Shown here: positions 25,740 through 34,237 of the stretch, in pieces
How positions within the stretch are numbered: the stretch's first letter is position 1
Layout of the letters: each line of letters opens with the position of its first letter
Origin: J014 sp964486055
GTDB lineage: Bacteria > Acidobacteriota > Blastocatellia > Pyrinomonadales > Pyrinomonadaceae
NCBI GenBank assembly: GCA_964486055.1
Contig: CAZALE010000004.1
Location: forward strand, 62,001-126,000
Direction of reading: 5' to 3'
DNA length: 64,000 nucleotides
Translations under genes and position numbers: made by a program
The notes under the pieces: model-generated
What the model saw: the letters and a program-made list of their open reading frames with translations, nothing else
Databases searched by the model: none
Told to the model about the DNA's origin: nothing

Positions 25740-25780
25740 TGTATCAAGTAGAAGCCTATTTTAGGTTTCTACTTGATACA
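25740..25780. terminator. 41-bp near-perfect palindrome between convergent terC and HAS-like genes
   Basis: TGTATCAAGTAGAA (25740-25753) and TTCTACTTGATACA (25767-25780) are perfectly complementary, and GCCT/AGGT (one G-U) extends the stem to 18 bp around the loop ATTTT. There is no T run on either side. It stands between convergent genes and may act as a bidirectional terminator or mRNA-stabilising hairpin. Confidence 0.65.
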
Positions 25781-25817
25781 ATGGATGTCGGCCGTTTCTT
25801 AAATGAATTGGGTGTGA

Positions 25818-26405
25818 TTAAAGGCGGATTTCCCCGAAGCTTTGTCTTAACTTAACCGTTCTACGTAATATATCAAGTTTTTTTCTCTCTCTAGAATCAG
25901 CGGCAAACGCTTCGAGCTTTTCTATGATGCTTTCGATCAGAGGAATCGCGAGATTCCCTGTTTGAGAGAATATCTGACTAAAGTAACCAAGCCTCAACTC
26001 CCCATCAAGATAATGAAAATTTCTAATCTCATCATCTTCTACCTTCAAAACTTCCGCTCCTATATTAATCACTCTCTTTGGCAATCTATGAAAAAAAGCA
26101 TTCGCCTCTTTATAACCGATCAATAACAGCTTGATCAAAATGGCATTTTCATTGATTTGATCTGGAGCAAGGATTTCTCGAGTAGAGCTTGAGGCGAATC
26201 TTGGGCCTAGCATTAAATATCTAGGACTGTAAAGAATCGTATCGTAAGTTATTCCAAAAATCTCCGAGTTTCCGACGGGGATTTTCACGAAGAAACCAAA
26301 ACCAAAATCCTCAGGTGATGGTGCATTTTCGATTTCTATCTCCTCTAAAACTCTAGCAAGATAAACTAAATGTGATTCTGATCCTATCACGTTGGCAATT
26401 ATCAT
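25818..26405 (-). CDS. Protein of unknown function, possible HAS-barrel (HerA-associated) protein
   Basis: The 195-residue protein is not firmly recognised. Its N-terminal half has a pattern of short beta strands, NVIGSESHLVYLARV... then FGFFVKIP and EIFGITYDTI. This resembles the HAS-barrel that precedes HerA ATPases, where strands end in GIVxDI-type turns. The C-terminal half is helical and charged (RERKKLDILRRTVKLRQSF). It is the last gene of the AAA-VWA-NurA-zinc-ribbon operon, 2 bp after the zinc-ribbon gene. Since NurA normally partners HerA, a separate HAS-like subunit next to nurA would make sense. This is an inference from context and weak similarity. Confidence 0.45.
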   Translation of the reverse strand: MIIANVIGSESHLVYLARVLEEIEIENAPSPEDFGFGFFVKIPVGNSEIFGITYDTILYSPRYLMLGPRFASSSTREILAPDQINENAILIKLLLIGYKEANAFFHRLPKRVINIGAEVLKVEDDEIRNFHYLDGELRLGYFSQIFSQTGNLAIPLIESIIEKLEAFAADSRERKKLDILRRTVKLRQSFGEIRL

Positions 26406-26407
26406 AT

Positions 26408-26836
26408 TTAAAGCTTAGAAATTTCTGGGATCAAATACAACAACCACCATAGAAAGATTTGAATCAATAAAACACAAAGGCTTAGCAAAATGGATAATAA
26501 CGAAAGTTTTTTTCCGCCTATTTGCGGTTGCAATGAATAATTAATGACGGCATAACTTCCAGCCACTAATGCAAAAGGGACAAACAAAATGCCGAGATAA
26601 GGAACTAGGGAATAGACCAAACAGGCAAATGCAGTTTCTGAAGCAGGATTTCTATTTATCTCAAATAAATTCTCGTTGATTTCCGAATCTGGAATTAATG
26701 ACTTACCGTGCAGATTATAAGAAGAGCGAATCAAATCAAGCGGATGATATTCCTCTTGCAGATCCTTACCACAGACCTCACATTTGCACTTCTTTGAGCT
26801 TTGTTGAGCTCCACATGCAGCACATCGCCACTTCAT
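26408..26836 (-). CDS. Zinc-ribbon membrane protein
   Basis: A four-cysteine ribbon (CAACGAQQSSKKCKCEVCG, residues 5-23) at the N terminus is followed by a polar linker and two membrane helices (about 75-100 and 108-135). The ribbon would be in the cytoplasm. The family is unknown to me. The gene lies 17 bp after nurA and 2 bp before the possible HAS-barrel gene, in the same minus-strand operon. It could tether the neighbouring DNA-processing proteins to the membrane; this is only suggested by position. Confidence 0.7.
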   Translation of the reverse strand: MKWRCAACGAQQSSKKCKCEVCGKDLQEEYHPLDLIRSSYNLHGKSLIPDSEINENLFEINRNPASETAFACLVYSLVPYLGILFVPFALVAGSYAVINYSLQPQIGGKKLSLLSILLSLCVLLIQIFLWWLLYLIPEISKL

Positions 26837-26853
26837 AGTCTAAAAACTCAAAA

Positions 26854-28086
26854 CTAAAAATCCCTAAAAGTTTCCTTCGTCTTCACCTTTCTTGAATAAC
26901 TGAGCTTAAAGTTCTTTTTTGACATCAACTTCTGAAGGATATGAATAAAAGGCTCTCTTTGTTGTCTACCTATGAAAGCCATCTGATCAGCGCAGCAGAG
27001 AGGATAAGGATAACCTTGCCGACTAACTATGCATTCAGCAAGAACCACATCCAGAACCTCCTTCAATTTGCCAGCTCTAAAAACCCAGGATGGTATATCG
27101 AGCCTTGCCGGAAGAAAATCTGATACAGTTTTCAAGTAAACAAATCCTATGGGAGAAGGTGTTTTATCTCCAAAAAAAGACTTTAAGTCTTTTCTATTCG
27201 AGTAGAAAAAGATAGTTCTATCGCCCCATTTTTGCAGAATATTTAGGTTCTCCAGGATCAGAAGATCATCCATCTCGATAAATGAAGATGTGCGATCTAC
27301 TTTTTCCTCTGTGGAATTTGGAGTCGGATTGCTGAGAACCTTAAATAGAGAGAGAAGGTCGTAAGCATGACTTCTATCTATGTAGCCAACCACAGGAACT
27401 TTTGTTTTCTCAGACAAATTAATTACTTCCCTTACTTGCTCAGCTATATCGCTCTGAATTTCGCGCCTAGCTAATGAGACAACAAAAGCCCCATCGAAAA
27501 ACGCCACAGGCATCCTTTTACTGCTCGCTTCCCAATTTTTTTGTGATTCTAAAAAATCCTTTAATTTTTTTATCTCGAGGAAAAATCGCTTTTGCCCCAC
27601 GTAAGTCTCTGGAGGCATTTCTTTGATTTCGCGTCCTAATATTTCATCCGGCATGATCAAATGAAGTTCGCTGCGCTTTTCATATCTTGCATTCAAAAGA
27701 TGAGGATTTTCAAACCAGCCTATCTGAACGATCGCTATCGGAATATTCAGTTCTTTGCCAAAAAAATCTTGGCCTCCGTCGACGGCAAAAGTAGTTCTGT
27801 CCATTAAAATACCTTTTGCCCAATTGTCCGCCTCTTCAAAATTACTCCATCCACGCTCAAACGATACGCACAACCCTTTATGCCAGTCAAATTCGTCAGA
27901 TAAGCCAACCTCACATTTTTGATTGGATTCGATCAGTCTCTGCAACTCAATGAAAGACTGACTTAAAAGTTTTTTCAGCGCTGCACTGTAACGAGATCTT
28001 GTCTCTTCACTCTTTTCGATGTAGCTATCGAGACTCTCCATCAACCTCGGCTTTATTTCTTCTATAAATGAATCAGAATCCCGCAT
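26854..28086 (-). CDS. nurA: NurA-family DNA end-processing nuclease
   Basis: NurA is a 5'-3' exo/endonuclease that works with the HerA translocase in archaeal DNA end resection and is also found in bacteria. Acidic metal-binding positions are visible: Asp103 in FAVDGGQD, Asp198 in PVAFFDGAF, and Asp237 with His240 and Asp243 in VGYIDRSHAYDLL. A C-terminal region with YPYPLCCADQMA completes the usual fold. The length of 410 aa is in range. It is third in an operon after an AAA ATPase and a VWA protein. herA is not in the window. I am confident of the family, less of the substrate. Confidence 0.85.
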   Translation of the reverse strand: MRDSDSFIEEIKPRLMESLDSYIEKSEETRSRYSAALKKLLSQSFIELQRLIESNQKCEVGLSDEFDWHKGLCVSFERGWSNFEEADNWAKGILMDRTTFAVDGGQDFFGKELNIPIAIVQIGWFENPHLLNARYEKRSELHLIMPDEILGREIKEMPPETYVGQKRFFLEIKKLKDFLESQKNWEASSKRMPVAFFDGAFVVSLARREIQSDIAEQVREVINLSEKTKVPVVGYIDRSHAYDLLSLFKVLSNPTPNSTEEKVDRTSSFIEMDDLLILENLNILQKWGDRTIFFYSNRKDLKSFFGDKTPSPIGFVYLKTVSDFLPARLDIPSWVFRAGKLKEVLDVVLAECIVSRQGYPYPLCCADQMAFIGRQQREPFIHILQKLMSKKNFKLSYSRKVKTKETFRDF

Positions 28087-28089
28087 GTT

Positions 28090-29409
28090 TTACTTAACTC
28101 GCTTTGTTTTTCTGCTCAAAAAGTCCATTAATACGAACTGAGTCAGATTATTTGGATTAGCAAAATAAGCCTTGCCATAGGTCATGGCAGTCATCTTCTT
28201 GACAAACTCAACTAAGTACCAATCACTTGCAAGCATAAAGGTATTTATCATGATGCCTGCTTTACGACAAGCTTGTATTTGCCTGAACGTTTCGGCCATC
28301 ACAAAAGGATCATTACCCATTGAGTTCTTATACAAAAACCTTTTCCCAGGTGCTACTCTCGAATATCTTCGATAGTTAAAGTAAGCTGCATTGTCCTTGT
28401 CTATAAATGCAGCTGTCGGCTTTCCATCTGTTATCATGACAATTTGTTTCATTTGTTTACGTTGAGAGTTTAGAATTTGTCTGGCTAATCGTAATCCCTC
28501 AGCCGTATTTGTGTGATATGGCCCGACCTTGACAGTAGCGAGCTTGGCAAGCGGTAACTCCTCTGCAAAATCGTGAAAAAGAACTATTTTTAATGAATCA
28601 CCTGGATACTGGGTGCGAATCAGATGAGAAAGCGCTAGCGCTACTTTTTTCGCGGGAGTAAAGCGATCTTCACCATAAAGAATCATCGAGTGCGAGCAAT
28701 CCAATAGAACTACAGTAGCACATGATGAATAATACTCCTGTTGACGAACATATAGGTCCTCGTATTCAATATCCATCGGAAACCTCAGCCCGTTTCGCTT
28801 TATGGATGAGAGTAAAGTTGAGTTTATATCAAGATTTATCGTATCACCGAATTCATAATGCTTTGGACTAAAGGTAGCCTCCACACCCGTATCTAGAAAA
28901 GATGTCTCATGCCTTCCGACTGAGGATTTACCTAGAGAGCCAAGCAACTTCTGTAGAGTTTTATAGCCCAAAAAATCCAATCCTTTTTCCGTAAGTTGAA
29001 ATTTAATGTTTCTAGGAAGCGGTTCTCCAATTCTGCCTTCGGATGCTTCTGCTGTTTCTCTCTGCTTTATGCTCTTAGTTTCGATCTCTTGCAGGCTCAG
29101 ATAGCCTTCTTCAACTAACCTCTCTATCAGAGAATTTATTAATTCTTCGAGCAAGGAGCCTTTAAATTTTCCATTATTTTCAGCTAACATTTGCTCTATG
29201 TCGTATTGAGTCAGAATCCCTTGCTCCAATAATGCCTGTAAAATAGCCTTTCTCAAGGCATCCAAGGAAGAATCATTTTCAAAATTCAATAACCACGGAT
29301 CCATGTATCCAGAATCTAGAAAAAAATCACTAAGAGCCTGCATCAATTCATTCAAATTTATCGCTGAAACATCAAAGCCAATAAATTTAGAATATCGAAT
29401 AAACTTCAT
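28090..29409 (-). CDS. VWA-domain protein (MIDAS metal-binding), partner of a MoxR-like ATPase
   Basis: Residues 1-180 are helical and of unknown type. The C-terminal von Willebrand A domain carries an intact MIDAS motif DCSHS (Asp237, Ser239, Ser241), then a Thr/Asp-containing loop near HTNTAEGL and ITDGKPTA. There is no signal peptide or membrane helix. VWA proteins of this size are typical partners of MoxR-type AAA ATPases, and one lies 12 bp upstream. They usually help remodel or insert cofactors into target complexes. In this operon the next gene encodes NurA, an uncommon target. The stop is 3 bp from the nurA start. Confidence 0.9.
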   Translation of the reverse strand: MKFIRYSKFIGFDVSAINLNELMQALSDFFLDSGYMDPWLLNFENDSSLDALRKAILQALLEQGILTQYDIEQMLAENNGKFKGSLLEELINSLIERLVEEGYLSLQEIETKSIKQRETAEASEGRIGEPLPRNIKFQLTEKGLDFLGYKTLQKLLGSLGKSSVGRHETSFLDTGVEATFSPKHYEFGDTINLDINSTLLSSIKRNGLRFPMDIEYEDLYVRQQEYYSSCATVVLLDCSHSMILYGEDRFTPAKKVALALSHLIRTQYPGDSLKIVLFHDFAEELPLAKLATVKVGPYHTNTAEGLRLARQILNSQRKQMKQIVMITDGKPTAAFIDKDNAAYFNYRRYSRVAPGKRFLYKNSMGNDPFVMAETFRQIQACRKAGIMINTFMLASDWYLVEFVKKMTAMTYGKAYFANPNNLTQFVLMDFLSRKTKRVK

Positions 29410-29421
29410 AACCTAGCTCCA

Positions 29422-30885
29422 TCAGTTATAACCTTCTACGTCACTGAAATCTTCGTAGATCATCCCTCTTCTATCCCGCTTGGCTTTGGTTATAGCCTCA
29501 TAGCCACCTTCCTCATTGCGAGATATCTTGTTCTGCGCATATAGCCCTTCAAGCGCAAATTCACAGGCAGAGACCAATCTTTGCTTATCCTCATGAGCTA
29601 TATCTAATGGCAAGCAAACTGTATCTATCAACTGAGGGATTTGACTTAGTAGATTCAAGCACTCATCGGTCGAAGCCATCTCATTTAAAAGAATTTTATT
29701 TCCCTCATCAAACCAATGAACTACAGGTGAAAAATCTATACCTAGAAAAAAGCCCTCGAAAATCACATTGCAAGCTCTCTTTATCAAATCTTTTGATAAT
29801 TTCACAGCTCCTATCAATTCACCTTCATATTCAAGTTCGAGCTTACCGGTCATTGAGGGCAAGGCAGCATAAATGTCGGCTATTCTTGGCACTATCCTAG
29901 TCTCATTTGTTAAAAGAGCTCGTCTTTCCGCATTAGAGACCACAGTCTCTAAAACCGTTATGGGAAGTCGCTGTGAAACTCCGGAGCGCTTATCAACTCT
30001 CTGATCATCGCGTGCCTCAAATGCTATTTGTTCAGCTAATTCGTATATGAACTCAGGTATTTCGACCTGCAAACTATCTCGATTTATCCATGCTTCCTGT
30101 TTAGTGATTTCAATGCCTATTTGTAATGTTTTCGGATAATGCGTGTGAATTTCAGCTCCAATCCTATCTTTTAAGGGGGTTATTATTTTTCCGCGAGCAG
30201 TGTAATCTTCAGGATTTGCAGAAAACACTAACATCACATCCAAAGGGAGACGAACCGGATAACCTTTTATTTGTACATCACCCTCCTGCATTATATTAAA
30301 AAGTCCGACCTGTATTTTACCGGCTAAATCAGGTAATTCGTTAATTGCGAATATTCCTCGATTTGCTCTTGGCAAAAGACCAAAATGCATCGTTAATTCA
30401 TCACTTAGTGTGTGCCCGCCTTTCGCAGCTTTTATTGGATCTATGTCTCCTATAATATCAGCAATCGTGACATCGGGCGTGGCTAGCTTCTCGACAAATC
30501 TCCTGTCTCGACTAATCCACTCGATCTTAGTCTCATCACCATGAAGCTCGATTTGTCTCTTAGCATATGCTGAAACCGGATTAAACGGATCATCATTTAT
30601 CTCAGAACCAGCAACTATTGGTATTTCCTCATCGAGTAATTCGGCTAGTTGTCTTATTATGCGACTTTTGGCTTGCCCACGAGTCCCTAAGAATATCATA
30701 TTGTGCTTTGCAAGAATAGCATTGATAATCTGCGGTATCACTGTCTCTTCGTAGCCTATTATCCCTGGAAAAAGTTTCTCACCCGAGCGCAGCTTTTTAA
30801 TTAAATTAGCCCGCATCTCATCCTTCACTGTGCGAGTCGTATAACCGCTCGCTTTTAACTCACCTAGCGTTTGAGCCTTTCTCAT
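29422..30885 (-). CDS. MoxR/Mg-chelatase-like AAA+ ATPase
   Basis: The 487-residue AAA ATPase begins with FPGIIGYEETVIPQI near residues 39-53, typical of the magnesium-chelatase/MoxR clade. The Walker A motif reads GTRGQAKS (67-74); Ala replaces the Gly that usually precedes Lys, a form I recall in relatives of this group. The Walker B/sensor region has GIFAINELPDL and the pre-sensor FSANPEDYTARGK. A C-terminal lid and helical region follows. It starts a five-gene minus-strand operon with VWA, nurA, zinc-ribbon and HAS-like genes. It probably remodels a protein complex using the VWA partner; the target is unknown. Confidence 0.9.
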   Translation of the reverse strand: MRKAQTLGELKASGYTTRTVKDEMRANLIKKLRSGEKLFPGIIGYEETVIPQIINAILAKHNMIFLGTRGQAKSRIIRQLAELLDEEIPIVAGSEINDDPFNPVSAYAKRQIELHGDETKIEWISRDRRFVEKLATPDVTIADIIGDIDPIKAAKGGHTLSDELTMHFGLLPRANRGIFAINELPDLAGKIQVGLFNIMQEGDVQIKGYPVRLPLDVMLVFSANPEDYTARGKIITPLKDRIGAEIHTHYPKTLQIGIEITKQEAWINRDSLQVEIPEFIYELAEQIAFEARDDQRVDKRSGVSQRLPITVLETVVSNAERRALLTNETRIVPRIADIYAALPSMTGKLELEYEGELIGAVKLSKDLIKRACNVIFEGFFLGIDFSPVVHWFDEGNKILLNEMASTDECLNLLSQIPQLIDTVCLPLDIAHEDKQRLVSACEFALEGLYAQNKISRNEEGGYEAITKAKRDRRGMIYEDFSDVEGYN

Positions 30886-30909
30886 AAAGTTATTTTATCA
30901 ACCGAAAAG

Positions 30910-31581
30910 ATGAAAAAACAGAAATTTTATGTGAAAATTTCTGAAATGATGCAAGTTGATTTTGAAAAGTATCCAGATCGATTAGTACCGACAATAGTTC
31001 AAGATGCAGAAACCGGGAGAGTGCTAATGCTGGGCTTTATGAATGAGGAAGCACTTGAAATCACAAGAAGAACCGGCAAAGCTACGTTTTATTCCAGATC
31101 AAGGCAGAAAATATGGACCAAGGGCGAGACTAGCGGTAACTTTCTATCTGTAAGAGAAATTTTGATAGACTGCGACGCTGATACTATTCTATTAAAGGTC
31201 GAACCAAAGGGTAAAGTCTGTCATACAGGTGCTGATACATGCTTTAAAGAAGAAAACTTTAAGTCTTCAAAAGCTTTTCTCCAGGAATTAGAGAACATAA
31301 TTGAATCTAGAAAAAAGTCTTCACCAGAAAAATCATACACTGCAAAACTGTTTTCAAAAGGCATAAACAAAATAGCTCAAAAACTAGGTGAGGAAGCAAT
31401 AGAGTTAATTATAGAATCAAAAAACGATGATCCTGAACTTTTCAAAGCAGAAGCCGCAGATCTACTTTATCATTTCCTGGTTCTCCTCTCAGCAAAAAAT
31501 ACGAGGCTTTCCGATGTGCTGCAGGTTTTAGAGAATCGAAGTAGAAACCCTCGTAAAGCATCAGATGAGAACTCGAACTAA
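30910..31581 (+). CDS. hisI: Bifunctional phosphoribosyl-AMP cyclohydrolase / phosphoribosyl-ATP pyrophosphatase
   Basis: The protein carries both HisI and HisE steps of histidine biosynthesis. The N-terminal cyclohydrolase half has VLMLGFMNEEAL, RSRQKIWTKGETSG and the zinc-binding DCDADTILLKVEPKGKVCHTGADTC. The C-terminal half is the helical HisE pyrophosphatase (EEAIELIIESKNDDPELFKAEAADLLYHFLVLL). I chose the ATG at 30910. Later ATGs at 30946 and 30949 would also be reasonable, since conserved sequence begins with DFEKYPDRLVPTIVQ. The upstream TTG at 30871 would overlap the AAA ATPase gene. It is divergent from that operon and no other his gene is in the window. Confidence 0.93.
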   Translation: MKKQKFYVKISEMMQVDFEKYPDRLVPTIVQDAETGRVLMLGFMNEEALEITRRTGKATFYSRSRQKIWTKGETSGNFLSVREILIDCDADTILLKVEPKGKVCHTGADTCFKEENFKSSKAFLQELENIIESRKKSSPEKSYTAKLFSKGINKIAQKLGEEAIELIIESKNDDPELFKAEAADLLYHFLVLLSAKNTRLSDVLQVLENRSRNPRKASDENSN

Positions 31582-31821
31582 ACATGCTTAAAATAAAAAT
31601 TTAAAAGTTCAGCTCCTCTTCTATCCATGCGGTAACACTCGCTATGGATCACTCTCATTTCTATAGCCTTGGCTCAACAATAGCAGACCGAAAGCGAATA
31701 CTCATCTTTCATAAGATAAAAAGCTAATTTCGGCTTGTCAATCGCTACACTCTAGTACAAAAAACAATAACTTTCTCTAATTATCGAAAAAATGGTAAAA
31801 TTTCATTTTGGCTGAGATTAT

Positions 31822-34221
31822 ATGAACGAAACTTACGGAGCAGAAGCGATAAAGGTCTTGGACGGGCGCGAAGCAGTCAGAACTCGTCCCGGCATGTATA
31901 TCGGCGATAGTGGGGAAAATGGCCTTCATCAACTTGTTTATGAAGTAGTAGATAACTCTGTTGATGAAGCAATGGCAGGTTATTGCGATACGATAGAGGT
32001 GATAATTCATATCGATAACTCAGTAACCGTAATTGATAACGGCCGTGGCATCCCTACAGATATTCATCCAGAAGAAGGCATATCTGCAGCAGAAGTTGTG
32101 ATGACTAAGCTGCATGCAGGAGGCAAGTTCGATTCAAATTCTTATAAGGCATCCGGAGGCCTGCATGGAGTCGGCGTCTCATGCGTTAATTTCCTATCAG
32201 AGTGGCTAAAACTCGAAATCTGGAGAGATGGAAAAACTCATGAACAGGAATACAGACAAGGTATACCTCTTGGACCGTTACGAATCACCGGTAAAACCAA
32301 TAAAAGAGGCACCAAGATAACTTTTAAACCCGACACTTCAGTACTTACTACCGATAACTTCAGTTTCGAACGCCTATCAGAGAGGTTTAGACAAAAAGCA
32401 TTTTTAAATAAAGGACTGAAGATAACAATAAAGGACGAACGTACCGAACCAGAAAAATTTCATGAATTTTATTATCGCGAGGGGATAGTTGAATTCATAC
32501 GCCATTTAAACCAGAACAAAAATCCACTCCATGAACCAATTTACTTCTACGGAGAATTGGAAAATCTGACAATAGAAGTAGCTTTACAATACAACGAAGG
32601 CTACGATGAAAAGGTTTTTGCATTTGCTAATACTGTGTATAACCCTGATGGAGGTACTCATCTGGCTGGGTTTCGCAGCAGCCTAACGAGAACCATAAAC
32701 AATTACGCTCAAAGCACAGGTGCGTTAAAACAAGCGAAAATCACGCTCACAGGTGACGATGTCCGCGAGGGTCTGGTCGCTGTAATCTCAGTAAAATTAC
32801 CACAACCACAATTCGAATCTCAAACAAAAGTAAAACTTACCTCTGATATTAAAGGCCAAGTGGAATCGTTTTTAAATGAAAAACTTTCCGAATATTTTGA
32901 ACAAAATCCCAATGTCGTAAAGAAAATAATTACTAAGGTTGTTGATGCTGCACGTGCGCGTGAGGCAGCTAGAAAAGCACGAGAGATAGTACGCAAAAGC
33001 GCCTTGAGCGGCGCTGGACTTCCAGGAAAATTGGCTGATTGTCAAGAAAAAGCCCCTGAACGATCAGAGCTGTTCTTGGTGGAGGGTGATTCAGCCGGAG
33101 GAAGTGCGAAGCAAGCTAGAGATCGCCGTAATCAGGCTGTCTTACCTCTGAAGGGTAAAATACTGAATGTCGAAAAAGCTAGATACGATAAGATGTTAAG
33201 TCACGGTGAAATAAAAGCCCTCATTACGGCTCTCGGAACAGGTATAGGCAAAGATGAATTTGATATCAGCAAACTCCGCTATCACAAGATAATTTGCATG
33301 ACCGATGCAGACGTAGATGGTGCTCACATAAAGACCCTTCTACTTACATTTTTTTACCGCCAAATGCCTGAGCTAATCGAACATGGTTACATATATATTG
33401 CCCAACCGCCTCTTTACAAGGTGAAAAAAGGTAAAAAGGAAGAATACATAAAGGACGAAAAGGAAATGTTTGAATATCTGATGAGGCAAGCTTCCGGAGA
33501 GGTAAAAGTCGAAACAGCTTTAGGCCCTGTAAGTGGCCAAGCGCTTAGAAAAGCTCTCTCCGAAACTGTGGATCTCAAAAACTACATGGAACGATTCACC
33601 AGAAGACTTTTAGGTGATTCAAAGCTTGCTCAAACAATAGTAAAAGCATTTGCTGGAAAAAATGGCGTCCTCGAAAAACATAAAGCAAAGATAAAAGAAG
33701 TTTTTGATAAGGAAGAGTTGATGGCCGAAGTTGAAAAAGTTGTCTCCCAAGCTGGTTATAAGACTGATTTGACTGTTGATGAAGAACATGGGCTCAGTGA
33801 AATAGAAATCTTAACTGACACGGGTAGAGTTATCTTTGATTGGGAAAAAGCAAGCTATGTTGAATTTCAAAAGGCAATAGAGCTTGAAACATCTTTAGAG
33901 AAAAGCCTGCCAGCTCCATACATCCTTTCTGAAAATGGCAAAAAAGAAGTAATAAATGAAAGAGAACTGCTACTAGAAAAAATTCTTGAAATAGCGAAGC
34001 GAGATCTGATAATTCAACGCTACAAAGGTTTAGGTGAAATGAATCCAGAGCAACTCTGGGAAACTACTATGAACCCTGAGAAAAGAGTGCTGCTTCAGGT
34101 AAGGATCGAAGATGCCATTGAGACCGATGAACTCTTCACGGTGCTTATGGGGGACGCAGTTGAACCACGCAGGAAATTCATTGAAGAAAACGCTCTAGAG
34201 GTCAAAAATCTAGATGTTTAA
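31822..34221 (+). CDS. gyrB: DNA gyrase subunit B
   Basis: GyrB provides ATPase and part of the cleavage core of gyrase. ATPase motifs are EVVDNSVDEAMAG and DNGRGIPTD, with GGLHGVGVS for the ATP lid. The TOPRIM signature is EGDSAGGSAKQARDRRNQAVLPLKGKI, followed by DADVDGAHI. The C-terminal core reads YKGLGEMNPEQLWETTMNP. The 799 aa length includes a TOPRIM insertion of about 170 residues (about 540-710), as in proteobacterial-type GyrB rather than the shorter Gram-positive type. gyrA and dnaN are not adjacent. The 240 bp upstream hold no other gene that I recognise. nadA follows after 16 bp. Confidence 0.98.
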   Translation: MNETYGAEAIKVLDGREAVRTRPGMYIGDSGENGLHQLVYEVVDNSVDEAMAGYCDTIEVIIHIDNSVTVIDNGRGIPTDIHPEEGISAAEVVMTKLHAGGKFDSNSYKASGGLHGVGVSCVNFLSEWLKLEIWRDGKTHEQEYRQGIPLGPLRITGKTNKRGTKITFKPDTSVLTTDNFSFERLSERFRQKAFLNKGLKITIKDERTEPEKFHEFYYREGIVEFIRHLNQNKNPLHEPIYFYGELENLTIEVALQYNEGYDEKVFAFANTVYNPDGGTHLAGFRSSLTRTINNYAQSTGALKQAKITLTGDDVREGLVAVISVKLPQPQFESQTKVKLTSDIKGQVESFLNEKLSEYFEQNPNVVKKIITKVVDAARAREAARKAREIVRKSALSGAGLPGKLADCQEKAPERSELFLVEGDSAGGSAKQARDRRNQAVLPLKGKILNVEKARYDKMLSHGEIKALITALGTGIGKDEFDISKLRYHKIICMTDADVDGAHIKTLLLTFFYRQMPELIEHGYIYIAQPPLYKVKKGKKEEYIKDEKEMFEYLMRQASGEVKVETALGPVSGQALRKALSETVDLKNYMERFTRRLLGDSKLAQTIVKAFAGKNGVLEKHKAKIKEVFDKEELMAEVEKVVSQAGYKTDLTVDEEHGLSEIEILTDTGRVIFDWEKASYVEFQKAIELETSLEKSLPAPYILSENGKKEVINERELLLEKILEIAKRDLIIQRYKGLGEMNPEQLWETTMNPEKRVLLQVRIEDAIETDELFTVLMGDAVEPRRKFIEENALEVKNLDV

Positions 34222-34237
34222 AAGCAAGGAGTGAAAA

